From assembly GCF_003027925.1 (NCBI RefSeq), contig NZ_PYPS01000007.1, positions 62,001 through 126,000 of the forward strand: a stretch of DNA of 64,000 nucleotides. The letters are read 5' to 3'. The notes beneath the pieces were generated by a model. The model was not told the origin of the DNA. It did no database searches and saw nothing but the letters and a program-made list of their open reading frames with translations. Made by a program: the position numbers and the translations under genes. Every line of letters starts with the position of its first letter. Positions within the stretch are counted from its first letter, which is position 1. This document shows positions 34,799 to 43,428 of this stretch, in pieces. Origin of the DNA: Micromonospora sp. RP3T (GTDB taxonomy: Bacteria; Actinomycetota; Actinomycetes; Mycobacteriales; Micromonosporaceae).

Positions 34799-36196
34799 AT
34801 GTCCGAGGAGACCTGGCTCGCGGCCCGCCTGATCCCCACGTCCGGCATCAACGGCGCGGAGGAGCAGGAACGCCGGGCGACGTCCGCCCTGCTGGCGGTG
34901 ATGAGCGCGGTACGGGAGTTCGGGCGGGTGCTGACCCAGTCCCTGGGCGCACCGGCCGGCACGGTGCAGACGTTCATCGAGGTGCCGTTCAAGCTCGGCA
35001 CCCAGCAGCTCTTCCCGGACGGCCTCATCCGGGTCACGCGGGGGCAGCGACAGTGGACCGCGCTGGTGGAGGTGAAGACCGGCAGCAACGCGTTGCGGGC
35101 CGAGCAGGTGGAGGCGTACCTGGACATCGCCCGCGAGCACGGCTTCGACGCGCTCGTCACGATCTCCAACGAGATCGCCCCGGTGCCCGGCCAGCACCCG
35201 ACCACTATCGATCGTCGGAAGCTGCGCAAGGTCGCGCTCTACCACCTGCCCTGGACGGAGATCCTGACCCAGGCGGTGATCCAGAAGGAGTACCGCGGCG
35301 TCGCCGACCCGGATCAGGCGTGGATCCTGGGCGAGCTGATCAGGTACCTCGAACACCCACGTTCGGGCGCACTGGAGTTCAGCGACATGGGACCGGCGTG
35401 GGTCCCCGTACGCGATGGGGTGTCGGCCGGGACGCTGCGGGCCGGCGACGGCGGCGCGGCGGAGGTGGCCGGCCGCTTCGACGCCCTGATCCGCTACGCC
35501 TGCCTGCGCCTCGGCCGGCAGTTGGGCACCGACGTCACGCCCGCTCTGAGCCGCCGTGACCTCGCCGACCCGGCCGCCCGCACCCAGTCGCTGGTCAACC
35601 AGCTCGTCACCAGCGGAACCCTGACCGGAAGCATCCGGATTCCGGGCGCGGTCGGCCACCTCCACGTCACCGCCGACCTGCGGGCCGGGCAGATCGTCTG
35701 CCACGTCGACGTGGACGCTCCCCGCACCGGCCGGCCGACCACCAGGGTGAACTGGCTGGTCCGCCAACTGAAGGACGCGCCGGAGACGGTGCGGATCGAG
35801 GCGTTCGCCATGCACGCCCGCGGAGGCGGCGCGACGGACCTGCTGCGACAGGTCCGCGCCGAGCCCGGCATGCTGATCACCGACCCCGCCCGTGAGCTGC
35901 GGGCGTTCCGGGTCGCGCAGAGCACGGCGGCGGGCACCAAGCGGGGCAGCGGGCGGGGCGCCTTCATCGACTCCGTGCTGCGCGCGATCGACGACTTCTA
36001 CGAACAGATCATCCAGAACCTGAAGCCGTGGATGCCCGCCCCGCCGCGCCTGCGTACGCCGGAGGATGTCATGCCAGTGCAGCCGGTCGCCGCGAGCCTC
36101 GTCTCGACCGCCATCTCCTCCCAGGACAGCCCCGACCTCGGCACGCCGTCGGAGACATCCGCCGGTCACGGGGCCGATGCGCCCTCTGCGGAGTGA
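34799..36196 (+). CDS. PD-(D/E)XK nuclease-like protein
   Basis: 465 residues. The core is visible near the N-terminus: Asp74 in FPDGLIRV, Glu91-Val-Lys93 in ALVEVKTG, and Gln103-x3-Tyr107 in EQVEAYLDIA. This is the D...ExK plus QxxxY set of RecB-like restriction-type nucleases. The middle part (about 215-420) is an alpha/beta region of unknown fold, and the last 50 residues are disordered. Actinobacterial homologues are sometimes labelled stress response protein. It stands alone, with no methylase, helicase or phage gene nearby. GAGGAG is 9 nt before ATG 34799. A nuclease role is inferred from the motif only. Confidence 0.7.
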   Translation: MSEETWLAARLIPTSGINGAEEQERRATSALLAVMSAVREFGRVLTQSLGAPAGTVQTFIEVPFKLGTQQLFPDGLIRVTRGQRQWTALVEVKTGSNALRAEQVEAYLDIAREHGFDALVTISNEIAPVPGQHPTTIDRRKLRKVALYHLPWTEILTQAVIQKEYRGVADPDQAWILGELIRYLEHPRSGALEFSDMGPAWVPVRDGVSAGTLRAGDGGAAEVAGRFDALIRYACLRLGRQLGTDVTPALSRRDLADPAARTQSLVNQLVTSGTLTGSIRIPGAVGHLHVTADLRAGQIVCHVDVDAPRTGRPTTRVNWLVRQLKDAPETVRIEAFAMHARGGGATDLLRQVRAEPGMLITDPARELRAFRVAQSTAAGTKRGSGRGAFIDSVLRAIDDFYEQIIQNLKPWMPAPPRLRTPEDVMPVQPVAASLVSTAISSQDSPDLGTPSETSAGHGADAPSAE

Positions 36197-36246
36197 CCAC
36201 AGCGGTCCTTTCGAGGGCCCGGCGGGGATCTCCATCGCTCGTGCCT

Positions 36247-36298
36247 GTTAAGCGGGGCCCCCGGCTATGCAGAATGCGTTAACCGGGGGCCCCTCCTT
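36247..36298 (-). repeat. GGGGCCCC hairpin repeat, copy C
   Basis: A 52-bp element, minus orientation, that begins at the last base of the beta-mannosidase stop codon. Stem GGGGCCCCCGG / CCGGGGGCCCC and loop TTAACGCATTCTGCATAG. The loop-proximal pair is G-C where copies A and D have C-G, a compensatory swap. Confidence 0.9.
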
Positions 36299-38739
36299 CA
36301 GCCGTTGACGCAGCGCAGCACCGGGCGGCGCGTCAGCGCCGCCGCGTCCAGCGGCGCGGCGGCGCGCACCGTGAACACGGCGGCCTCCCCCGGCAGCAGC
36401 GTGACCAGCGCGGTGTCGACCTGCGCGGACGGGTCCAGCCGGTCGGGAAAGAGCGTCAGGTCGCGCAGCACGGTCCGGGCGGTCACCCGGACCCGCTGGC
36501 CGCCGTCGGTCGGCTCGACGGTCGCGTCCCACTCCGCCGCCGGCCACGTGATGTCGCGGTCCTCGGCGAAGAACCACAGCGCCCGCTCCGCGGTGTCGCC
36601 GGCGTCCGCGACGAGCAGCTCACGGCGGGCCTCGTCCGGCCGCGCCAGCTCCGCCGGCAGCGCCAGCACCACCGAGGAGTACGCCGGGACGTCGAGGTCG
36701 ACCGAGGTCTTCGCCCTCGGCTCCCCGGTGACGGTGAGCCGGGTGACGGTGGCCGGCCCGGTCCACGCCTGCCCGGTCTCGTTCACCGCGACCAGCGCCA
36801 GCCCACCGTCGCGCGGCTGCACCGTGAGCAGCCGGTCGGCGTAGGCGCGGCGCAGCGCGTACCACAGGGGTTTACGCCGGCCGTCGCCGTCGACGGCGGC
36901 CCAGGAGGTGACCGGCCAGCAGTCGTTGAGCTGCCAGACGATGGTGCCGGTGCAGACCGGCCGGTGGGACCGGAAGTGCTCGACGCCGAGCTGGATGGCG
37001 CGCGCCTGGTTGAGCTGGGTGTAGTAGTGCCAGTCGTCGAAGTCGGCGGGGGGCGGCAGGTGGGCGTCCAGCCCGCGCTGGAGTTTCCGGTCCCCGTCGA
37101 TCGCCTTCTGGTGGTGGCTCATGCCGGGCGAGTCGTGCGCGAGCGGCTCGTCGGAGATGGACCGGCGCAGTGTCGCGTACGCGGGCGGGGCCTGGTAGCC
37201 GAACTCGGCGACGAAGCGGGGCACGTACTCGCGGTACTTGGTGTAGTCGTCGTCGTTCCAGACGTCCCAGATGTGCATGGTGCCGTGCGCCGGGTCGTTG
37301 GGGTGCCGGTCCTCGGTGCCGGACCAGGGGCTGCCCGGCCAGTACGGGACGGTCGGATCCAGCTCGCCGACGATCGCGGGCAGCAGCTCCAGGTAGTAGC
37401 CGCGCCCCCAGGTGCGGCCGGCGAGCGGCTCCTGCCAGTCCCAGTCGTGCCAGCCCCAGATGTTCTCGTTGTTGCCGGTCCAGAGCACCAGCGAGGGGTG
37501 GCCGGCGAGCCGGGCCACCTGTTCCCGCGCCTCGGCCTCGACCTCGGTGCGGAACGGCTCCTCCTCCGGGTACGCCGCGCAGGCGAACAGGAAGTCCTGC
37601 TGCACCAGCAGCCCCATCTCGTCGGCCAGCTCGTAGAAGTCGTCCGACTCGTACCGGCCGCCGCCCCAGACGCGCAGCAGGTTGACGTTCGCCCCGACCG
37701 CCTGGTCGAACCGCTGCGCCAGCCGCTCGCGGGTGACCCGGTTGGGGAACGCGTCGTCGGGGATCCAGTTGACCCCCTTGACGAAGATCGGCAGGTCGTT
37801 GACGTGCAGCGTGAACGGGGTGCCGTGGGCGTCGGGCGTGGTGTCGAGGCGGACCGAGCGGAAGCCGATCCGACGGGACGCGGCGTCGAGGTCCCGCCCG
37901 TCGGCGGCGTGCAGCGTGACGTGGAGGTCGTGCAGCGGCTGGTCGCCGTGGCCGACCGGCCACCACAGCGCCGGGTCGGGCACGGTGAGCGCCAGCGCGG
38001 CGGTGCGTTCCCCGGCCGGCACGGTGACCTCGGCGGTGACGCCGGCGACGTCGGCGCGTACGGTCAGCGGCTCGTCGCCGGCCCGCTCCACGTCGACGTG
38101 CAGCTCCACCCGGCCGACGCCGGCGGAGACGGTGACCAGCGGCCGGACCGCGGCGAGCCGGGCGGTGGACCAGGCGTGCAGGCCGATCTGCTGCCAGATG
38201 CCGGCGGTGACCACCGTCGGTCCCCAGTCCCAGCCGAAGTTGCAGGCGGTCTTGCGGATGAACTGGAACGGCTCCGGGTACGCGTTGGGTCGGTCGCCGA
38301 GCCGGTCCCGGTGCGCCTGGGCGTAGCGGTACGGCGAGTCGAAGCGTACGGCCAGGGTGTTGTCGCCCGGACGCAGCAGCGCGCGGACGTCGAACCGGTA
38401 GGAACGGTGCTGGTTCTCGGTGCGCCCGACCTCGACGCCGTTGAGCGTCACGGTGGCCACCGTGTCCAGGCCGGCGCAGACCAGGTCGACCCGGTCGTCC
38501 TCGCCCGGCTGCCAGGCGAACGTGGTCCGGTAGACCCAGTCGGTGTGCCCGATCCAGAGCAGCCGGTTCTCGTTGTCGTCGAGGTACGGGTCGGGGACGA
38601 GACCGGCGGCGAGCAGGTCGGTGTGTACGCATCCGGGCACCGTGGCCGGCACCTCGGCCCCGGCGATCTCCGGCGGCACCTGCGGGCCGGGCTCGGCCCG
38701 CAGCGTCCAACCCTCGTGCAGCAGCGTGGAACGGCTCAC
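36298..38739 (-). CDS. Beta-mannosidase, glycoside hydrolase family 2
   Basis: 813 residues. Jelly-roll sugar-binding domain (about 1-180), Ig-like domain (about 190-290), TIM barrel (about 300-600) and C-terminal beta domains. The acid/base Glu lies in WTGNNENIWG and the nucleophile in VAEFGYQAPP, as in GH2 mannosidases. It removes beta-mannose from the ends of manno-oligosaccharides. No signal peptide, so it works on sugars imported by the transporter next to it. GTG 38739 overlaps the permease stop (GTGA). Directly followed by repeat copy C. Confidence 0.9.
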   Translation of the reverse strand: MSRSTLLHEGWTLRAEPGPQVPPEIAGAEVPATVPGCVHTDLLAAGLVPDPYLDDNENRLLWIGHTDWVYRTTFAWQPGEDDRVDLVCAGLDTVATVTLNGVEVGRTENQHRSYRFDVRALLRPGDNTLAVRFDSPYRYAQAHRDRLGDRPNAYPEPFQFIRKTACNFGWDWGPTVVTAGIWQQIGLHAWSTARLAAVRPLVTVSAGVGRVELHVDVERAGDEPLTVRADVAGVTAEVTVPAGERTAALALTVPDPALWWPVGHGDQPLHDLHVTLHAADGRDLDAASRRIGFRSVRLDTTPDAHGTPFTLHVNDLPIFVKGVNWIPDDAFPNRVTRERLAQRFDQAVGANVNLLRVWGGGRYESDDFYELADEMGLLVQQDFLFACAAYPEEEPFRTEVEAEAREQVARLAGHPSLVLWTGNNENIWGWHDWDWQEPLAGRTWGRGYYLELLPAIVGELDPTVPYWPGSPWSGTEDRHPNDPAHGTMHIWDVWNDDDYTKYREYVPRFVAEFGYQAPPAYATLRRSISDEPLAHDSPGMSHHQKAIDGDRKLQRGLDAHLPPPADFDDWHYYTQLNQARAIQLGVEHFRSHRPVCTGTIVWQLNDCWPVTSWAAVDGDGRRKPLWYALRRAYADRLLTVQPRDGGLALVAVNETGQAWTGPATVTRLTVTGEPRAKTSVDLDVPAYSSVVLALPAELARPDEARRELLVADAGDTAERALWFFAEDRDITWPAAEWDATVEPTDGGQRVRVTARTVLRDLTLFPDRLDPSAQVDTALVTLLPGEAAVFTVRAAAPLDAAALTRRPVLRCVNG

Positions 38740-39632
38740 GACTTCACCGCGCCTTCCATGATTCCGCGGACGATCTGGCGTCCACCGATGAACAGCATCA
38801 GCAGCAGGGGGACGGTGGCGATGAACGCGCCGGCCAGCACCCGCCGGTAGATCACGTAGTTGCCGCTGGCCAGGTCGGAGATCGCCACCATCGAGGTCGG
38901 GTAGTCGGTGCCGCTCAACGTGATCAGCGGCCACTGGAAGTCGTTCCAGGTGGCCACGAACGTGAGCAGGCCGAGCACCGCCAGGGCCGGGCGGATCGCG
39001 GGGAGCACGATCGTCGCGTACACCCGCATGGTCGTGGCGCCGTCGACCCGGGCCGACTCGATCAGCTCGTCCGGGACGGTGTTCACGATGAACTGCCGCA
39101 TGTAGAACACGCCGAACGCGGTGACCAGGCCGGGCGCGATGACCGCGAGCAGGGTGCCGTTCCAGCCGAGCTTGCCCATCACGATGTAGAGCGCGACGAT
39201 GCCGAGCTGGTTCGGCACGGTCAGGGTGAGCACCACGAAGAGCATCAGCGCGCCGCTGCCCTTGAACCGCAGCTTGGCGAACGCGAACCCGGCCAGCGAG
39301 CAGAAGAACAGCACCGAGGCGGTGACCAGCGTCGACACGATGACGCTGTTGACGAGCGAGGCGGCGAAGTAGACGTCCTGGAGGGAGAAGACCTCGTCGA
39401 CGTTGGTCAGGAAGCGGTCGCTCGGCACGATCGCCGGTGGCAGCTTCGCCAGCGCCTCGTCGTTGCTGGTGGCGATGACGAACATCCAGTAGAGCGGGAA
39501 CGCGGCGAACAGCATGCTGACCGCGAGCAGCAGGTAGGTCCAGAACCCGGCCGGCGTCTCCTGCGGCGCCCGGGCCATCGCGCGCCGCTTGCGCGGGGCC
39601 GGCGGGGCGGCGGGTGGGGCTGCGACGCTCAT
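38736..39632 (-). CDS. Sugar ABC transporter permease (MalG type)
   Basis: 298 residues with six transmembrane helices starting about residue 30 and the EAA loop ELIESARVDGATTMRVYATIVLP that docks to the ATPase. No ATPase gene is in the cluster; as in other actinobacteria, a shared MsiK-type ATPase elsewhere may serve it. Start and stop overlap both neighbours by 4 nt, so the operon is tightly coupled. Confidence 0.93.
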   Translation of the reverse strand: MSVAAPPAAPPAPRKRRAMARAPQETPAGFWTYLLLAVSMLFAAFPLYWMFVIATSNDEALAKLPPAIVPSDRFLTNVDEVFSLQDVYFAASLVNSVIVSTLVTASVLFFCSLAGFAFAKLRFKGSGALMLFVVLTLTVPNQLGIVALYIVMGKLGWNGTLLAVIAPGLVTAFGVFYMRQFIVNTVPDELIESARVDGATTMRVYATIVLPAIRPALAVLGLLTFVATWNDFQWPLITLSGTDYPTSMVAISDLASGNYVIYRRVLAGAFIATVPLLLMLFIGGRQIVRGIMEGAVKS

Positions 39633-40642
39633 TTGCGCCCTCCGGACAGTCGGTTCGTCAGCAGGTAGTTGATCCCGGCGACGACCAGGATGATCAGGAA
39701 CAGCGCCCAGGACATCGCCGCGGCGTAGCCGAGGTTGAGGTCCTTCCAGCCGACCTTGTAGATGAGCTGGGCGATGGTCTGCCACTCGCCGTTCGGGCCG
39801 CCGGTGGCGGCCTGGGCGTTCGGGTCGAACAGCATCGGCTCGGTGAAGAGCTGGAGCCCGCCGATGGTGGAGAGGATCACGGTGAACACGACCACCGGCT
39901 GGATCATCGGCACGGTGATGCGCCAGAGCTGTTTCCACTGGCCGGCGCCGTCGATCGCGGCGGCCTCGTAGACGTCGCGCGGGATGGACTGCATGGCGGC
40001 CAGGTAGAGCAGCGCGTTGTAGCCGATCCACTTCCAGTTGACCATGGTGGCGATGGCGATCCAGGCGTGCAGCTTGTCGGCCCGCCAGTCGATCGGGTCG
40101 TCGGCGCCGCCGATGCCGAGCAGGCCGAGCGCCCAGTTGGCCATGCCGAAGTCGCGGGAGAAGAAGACGCTGAACACCATGGTCGAGGCCACGATCGGCG
40201 TCACGTACGGCAGCAGCACGCCGACCCGCCACCAGGTCTGCGCCCGCAGTTGCCGGTTGAGCAGCGAGGCGACCAGCAGCGCGAGCAGCAGTTGCGGGAC
40301 GGTGGAGAGCAGGAAGATGCCGAACGTGTTGTAGAGCGCGTTCCAGAAGTCCTCGTCGGCGAAGAGGCGACTGAAGTTCTCGACGCCGGCCCAGTAGGGC
40401 AGCGTCGGGTCGTCCAGGCGGTAGTTGCGCAGCGAGACCACCGCGTTGAACAGCAGCGGGAACAGCCCGAACACGATGAAGAGCAGGAAGAACGGCGCGA
40501 TCATCAGGTACGGCATGTAGCGCATGTCGAAGCGGTACAGCCGGTTGCGCCAGGTCAGCCGCCGGTCGTCGGCCCCGCGACGGCCGCGCTCCGGCGCGGG
40601 TCGGTGGCGCGGCGGCGCGGGCGCGGCACGGGTGCTGGACAT
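39629..40642 (-). CDS. Sugar ABC transporter permease (MalF type)
   Basis: 337 residues: a Pro/Arg-rich cytosolic N-terminus (about 1-40), six or seven transmembrane helices, and an EAA loop (VYEAAAIDGAGQWKQLWRITVP). It pairs with the MalG-type permease that follows. ATG 40642 lies 81 nt after the binding-protein gene; a stem-loop in that gap can lower permease expression relative to the binding protein. Confidence 0.93.
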   Translation of the reverse strand: MSSTRAAPAPPRHRPAPERGRRGADDRRLTWRNRLYRFDMRYMPYLMIAPFFLLFIVFGLFPLLFNAVVSLRNYRLDDPTLPYWAGVENFSRLFADEDFWNALYNTFGIFLLSTVPQLLLALLVASLLNRQLRAQTWWRVGVLLPYVTPIVASTMVFSVFFSRDFGMANWALGLLGIGGADDPIDWRADKLHAWIAIATMVNWKWIGYNALLYLAAMQSIPRDVYEAAAIDGAGQWKQLWRITVPMIQPVVVFTVILSTIGGLQLFTEPMLFDPNAQAATGGPNGEWQTIAQLIYKVGWKDLNLGYAAAMSWALFLIILVVAGINYLLTNRLSGGRK

Positions 40643-40682
40643 CGGATCACTCCAGAGCCGAGGTGGGGTGGACGGGTACGGC

Positions 40683-40714
40683 GGTGCCGGAGCGGGTCGG
40701 TCCGCTCCGGCACC
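40683..40714 (-). terminator. Intercistronic hairpin between binding protein and permeases
   Basis: GGTGCCGGAGCGG and CCGCTCCGGCACC form a 13-bp stem with a 6-nt loop. A stem at this spot in sugar ABC operons commonly gives partial termination or protects the binding-protein mRNA from decay. Confidence 0.7.
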
Positions 40715-40723
40715 GGTGGTGCG

Positions 40724-42007
40724 TCAGGACTTGGCGGCCTTGTCGGCCTCCTTGACCGCCTCGGACCAGGCGGCGTCGGGCTTCAGCGACTTGTTCTCCA
40801 CCCGGCGGATGACGTTCTCCACCGCGACCCGGGTCGGGCCGTTCTTCTTGCCCAGGTACTGCGGGGTGAGGCCCTGCGCCATCTTCGGGAAGATCTGGCC
40901 GACCGGGGCGTCGTTGAAGAACGGGTTCTTGAAGTCGGCGATGGCCGGGTCGGCGTAGAGCGCCGGCTGCGACGGCAGGTTGCCGACCTTCTTGAAGATC
41001 TCGATCTGCTGCTCCGGCGCGACCAGCCACTCCAGCAGCTTGTACGCCTCGTCGACATTCTTGCCCTGCTTGGGGATGGTCAGGAACGAGCCGCCCCAGT
41101 TGCCGCCGCCGCCGGGCACCGCGGCGATGTCCCACTTGCCCTGGGTGCCGGGCGCGGTGTCCTTGATGTGGCCGAGCATCCACGCCGGGCAGGCGAGCAC
41201 CGCGAACGCGCCGCTGGTGAAGCCCTTGTCCCAGTCGGCCTGGAAGCTGACCAGGTTGGCGGAGAGCCCACCCTGGACGGCCTTGACCGTGTAGTCGAAC
41301 GCGACCTTCGGGCCCTGCTCCATCTGGAGCTGCTCCTGGTCGTTGTAGAAGCCGACCTGCTGCTGCCCGAGGATCGGGTTGAACAGGTTCGTGCCGGCGT
41401 CGATGAACTTCTTCTTGGTCTTGCCGGTGTACTGCTGGCCGACCTCGAGGAACTTGTCCCAGGTGGGCCAGAGCGCGGAGACCTGGTCGCGGTCGGTGGG
41501 CAGGCCGGCGGCCTTGAACAGGTCGGTGCGGTAGCACATGGCCAGGCCGCCCACGTCGGTGCCGAGCCCGATCTGCGTCTTGCCGTCGGCGGACAGCGAC
41601 TGCTTCCACTTCCAGGGCAGGTACTTGCTCTCGTACGAGCCGGCGCCCTTGTCCAGCAGGTTGACGAACTTGTCGGACTGGCTGCGGAACTGGACCATGA
41701 AGCCCTCGTCGATCGCCGCGATGTCCGGCGCGCCGTTGCCGGCGACGAGCTTCTTCTGCAGGTCCTCGTGCTGGGCGTTGTACTCGCCCGAGTTGAGCTG
41801 GATCTTGACGTTCGGGTGGTCGGCCTCGTACTTCGTCTTGAGGTCCTGGAGGCCGAAGTCACCCCAGAAATTGATCTTCAACGTGACCTGACCGTCGGCC
41901 GCGTCCGCGCCGCCGGTGGTGCTCTTGCCGCTACAGGCGGCGACCATGACCAGGCTGACGGCACCGACGGCGGCCGTGCGCGCCCAGTGCGTCCAGGACC
42001 GTTTCAT
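40724..42007 (-). CDS. Sugar ABC transporter substrate-binding lipoprotein
   Basis: 427 residues, family 1 binding protein. Signal peptide with lipobox MVAAC (Cys near residue 25), then a periplasmic-binding fold (LKINFWGDFG, APDIAAIDEGF, FKAAGLPTDRDQ, PQLYA-like ends). It captures an oligosaccharide for the two permeases; the GH2 neighbour suggests mannose-containing or related sugars. ATG 42007. Expression is from the strong promoter at 42078-42106 under operator-like motifs. Confidence 0.92.
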   Translation of the reverse strand: MKRSWTHWARTAAVGAVSLVMVAACSGKSTTGGADAADGQVTLKINFWGDFGLQDLKTKYEADHPNVKIQLNSGEYNAQHEDLQKKLVAGNGAPDIAAIDEGFMVQFRSQSDKFVNLLDKGAGSYESKYLPWKWKQSLSADGKTQIGLGTDVGGLAMCYRTDLFKAAGLPTDRDQVSALWPTWDKFLEVGQQYTGKTKKKFIDAGTNLFNPILGQQQVGFYNDQEQLQMEQGPKVAFDYTVKAVQGGLSANLVSFQADWDKGFTSGAFAVLACPAWMLGHIKDTAPGTQGKWDIAAVPGGGGNWGGSFLTIPKQGKNVDEAYKLLEWLVAPEQQIEIFKKVGNLPSQPALYADPAIADFKNPFFNDAPVGQIFPKMAQGLTPQYLGKKNGPTRVAVENVIRRVENKSLKPDAAWSEAVKEADKAAKS

Positions 42008-42025
42008 GTCATCCTCCGCGCCAAA

Positions 42026-42039
42026 TGGGAACGCTCCCG
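42026..42039. promoter_or_regulatory. CebR-like operator in the binding-protein leader
   Basis: TGGGAACGCTCCCG differs in two positions from the known CebR operator TGGGAGCGCTCCCA. It lies between transcription start and start codon of the binding-protein gene. Related half-sites occur nearby at 42151 (TGGGAGCGCG) and 42191 (TTCGGGAGCGCC). Confidence 0.45.
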
Positions 42040-42056
42040 AGATCGAGAGACGTTGA

Positions 42057-42074
42057 CTGAACCGGATAAGTGAG
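42057..42074. promoter_or_regulatory. Operator-like motif, site 1, at the binding-protein start site
   Basis: CTGAACCGGATAAGTGAG sits directly downstream of the -10 box, over the expected transcription start near 42071. The same 18-bp pattern recurs at 42238 and 43407. It includes the LacI-like core AACCGG. The gap 42008-42390 (383 nt) consists almost wholly of such regulatory sites. Confidence 0.55.
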
Positions 42075-42077
42075 GCC

Positions 42078-42106
42078 ACCGTACGGTTCGCTCTTTGCAC
42101 TGTCAA
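42078..42106 (-). promoter_or_regulatory. Promoter of the sugar ABC operon
   Basis: Minus-strand TTGACA (42101-42106) and TACGGT (42078-42083) with a 17-nt spacer: the -35 box is a perfect consensus. A strong promoter with an operator at +1 fits a repressed, inducible operon. Confidence 0.75.
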
Positions 42107-42210
42107 CGGCCGGTTAACAGCGAGTCCGTCCCGTAACCTTGCGGACCGGGTGGGAGCGCGACCATGCGTGGTGGAGCGCTTTCCGGAGCAGTTTCGGGAG
42201 CGCCGGGAGG

Positions 42211-42239
42211 GTGGACACCGGGCCGGATCCCCGTACGCT
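42211..42239 (+). promoter_or_regulatory. Promoter of the LacI-family gene
   Basis: GTGGAC (42211-42216) and TACGCT (42234-42239) are 17 nt apart. The start near 42246 falls inside motif site 2, so the regulator probably represses itself. The leader is about 145 nt. Confidence 0.5.
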
Positions 42240-42271
42240 GAACCGCACAAGTGACCAACTGTGCGGTTCAG
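42238..42271. promoter_or_regulatory. Operator-like motif, site 2, within an inverted repeat
   Basis: CTGAACCGCACAAGTGAC repeats the pattern of site 1 over the LacI-gene start site. It is also the left part of a 12-bp inverted repeat (CTGAACCGCACA / TGTGCGGTTCAG, 10-nt loop), so it could act as an operator or an RNA hairpin. Confidence 0.55.
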
Positions 42272-42390
42272 TCGCCGGCGGGCCGCCGCGCCGACCGGCC
42301 GACGGGCCCGGTGCAGTAGCGTCACTCCCCGCCGCCACCCGGCGGCCGGAAGGCGCCCGCGAGGGCCGGACACAGTGGAGGAACGCTGCG

Positions 42391-43410
42391 GTGAAGCGGC
42401 CGACCATCGCCGACGTCGCCCGGCGCGCCGGGGTCTCCAAGGGCGCGGTCTCGTACGCGCTGAACGGGCAGCCCGGCGTCTCCGAGGCGACCCGCCAGCG
42501 CATCCTGGCCATCGCCGCCGAGATCGGCTTCAGCCCGAGCAGCGCCGCGCGGGCGCTCTCCGGCGCCACCGCCAAGGCGGTCGGGCTGGCGCTGTGCCGG
42601 CCCGCCCGGATACTGGGCATCGAGCCGTTCTTCATGGAGCTGATCAGCGGCGTCGAGGCGGAACTCTCCGCCCGCTCGTACGCGCTCACGCTCCAGGTGG
42701 TCACCGACCAGGAGGCGGAGATCGCGGTCTACCGCCGGTGGTGGGCCGAGCGCCGCGTCGACGGCGTCTTCGTCTGCGACCTGCGCACCGACGACCGGCG
42801 GGTGCCCGCGCTGGAGGAGTTGCAACTGCCCGCCGTGGTCATCGGCGGTCCCGGGCACACCGGCACCCTGGCCAACGTCTGGTCCGACGACGCGGCGGCC
42901 CTGGTCGAGACCGTCGAGTACCTGGTCGCGCTCGGGCACCGGCGGATCGCCCGGGTCGGCGGGCTCCCCTCGTTGCTGCACACCGAGATCCGCACCGACG
43001 CGTTCACCGACGTGTGCCGGCGGCTCGGCCTGGACGAGGCGAGCACGGTCTGGTCCGACTACACCGGCGAGGAGGGCGCCCGGGCCACCCGCCGGCTGCT
43101 CAGCTCCGCCAACCGCCCGACCGCGGTGATCTACGACAACGACGTGATGGCCATCGCCGGGCTGTCCGTGGCGCAGGAGATGGGGCTGGCCGTCCCCGGC
43201 GACCTCTCCATCGTCGCCTGGGACGACTCACCGCTCTGCCAGCTCGTGCACCCGCCGCTGACCGCGCTGGGCCGGGACATCCCGGCGTACGGGTCGCACG
43301 CCGCCCGGCAACTCCTCGCGGTGATCGCCGGGGAGCCGGTGACCGAGTTGCAGGACGAGACCGCCCACCTGACGCCGCGCGGCAGCACCGCCCCGCCGCG
43401 TCACCGCTGA
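42391..43410 (+). CDS. LacI-family transcriptional regulator
   Basis: 339 residues. N-terminal helix-turn-helix TIADVARRAGVSKGAVSYALNG with hinge (SSAARALSGATAKAVGLAL), then a periplasmic-binding-type effector domain (about 60-330). It diverges from the sugar ABC-mannosidase operon and is surely its local regulator; the inducer is probably a sugar released by that pathway. GTG 42391 has GGAGGA 8 nt upstream; longer starts run through the promoter region. The motif CTGAACCG-n3-AAGT lies at its promoter and across its stop codon. Confidence 0.92.
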   Translation: MKRPTIADVARRAGVSKGAVSYALNGQPGVSEATRQRILAIAAEIGFSPSSAARALSGATAKAVGLALCRPARILGIEPFFMELISGVEAELSARSYALTLQVVTDQEAEIAVYRRWWAERRVDGVFVCDLRTDDRRVPALEELQLPAVVIGGPGHTGTLANVWSDDAAALVETVEYLVALGHRRIARVGGLPSLLHTEIRTDAFTDVCRRLGLDEASTVWSDYTGEEGARATRRLLSSANRPTAVIYDNDVMAIAGLSVAQEMGLAVPGDLSIVAWDDSPLCQLVHPPLTALGRDIPAYGSHAARQLLAVIAGEPVTELQDETAHLTPRGSTAPPRHR

Positions 43411-43424
43411 ACCGGTTAAGTCAG
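43407..43424. promoter_or_regulatory. Operator-like motif, site 3, over the LacI stop codon
   Basis: CTGAACCGGTTAAGTCAG contains the full LacI core AACCGGTT and overlaps the end of the regulator gene. It is about 1.2-1.35 kb from sites 1 and 2, a distance that allows looping by a tetrameric regulator. Confidence 0.5.
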
Positions 43425-43428
43425 CTCC

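Noticed and set aside
34799-36196. Restriction-modification system
   Set aside because: There is no methyltransferase or specificity subunit next to the nuclease-like gene.
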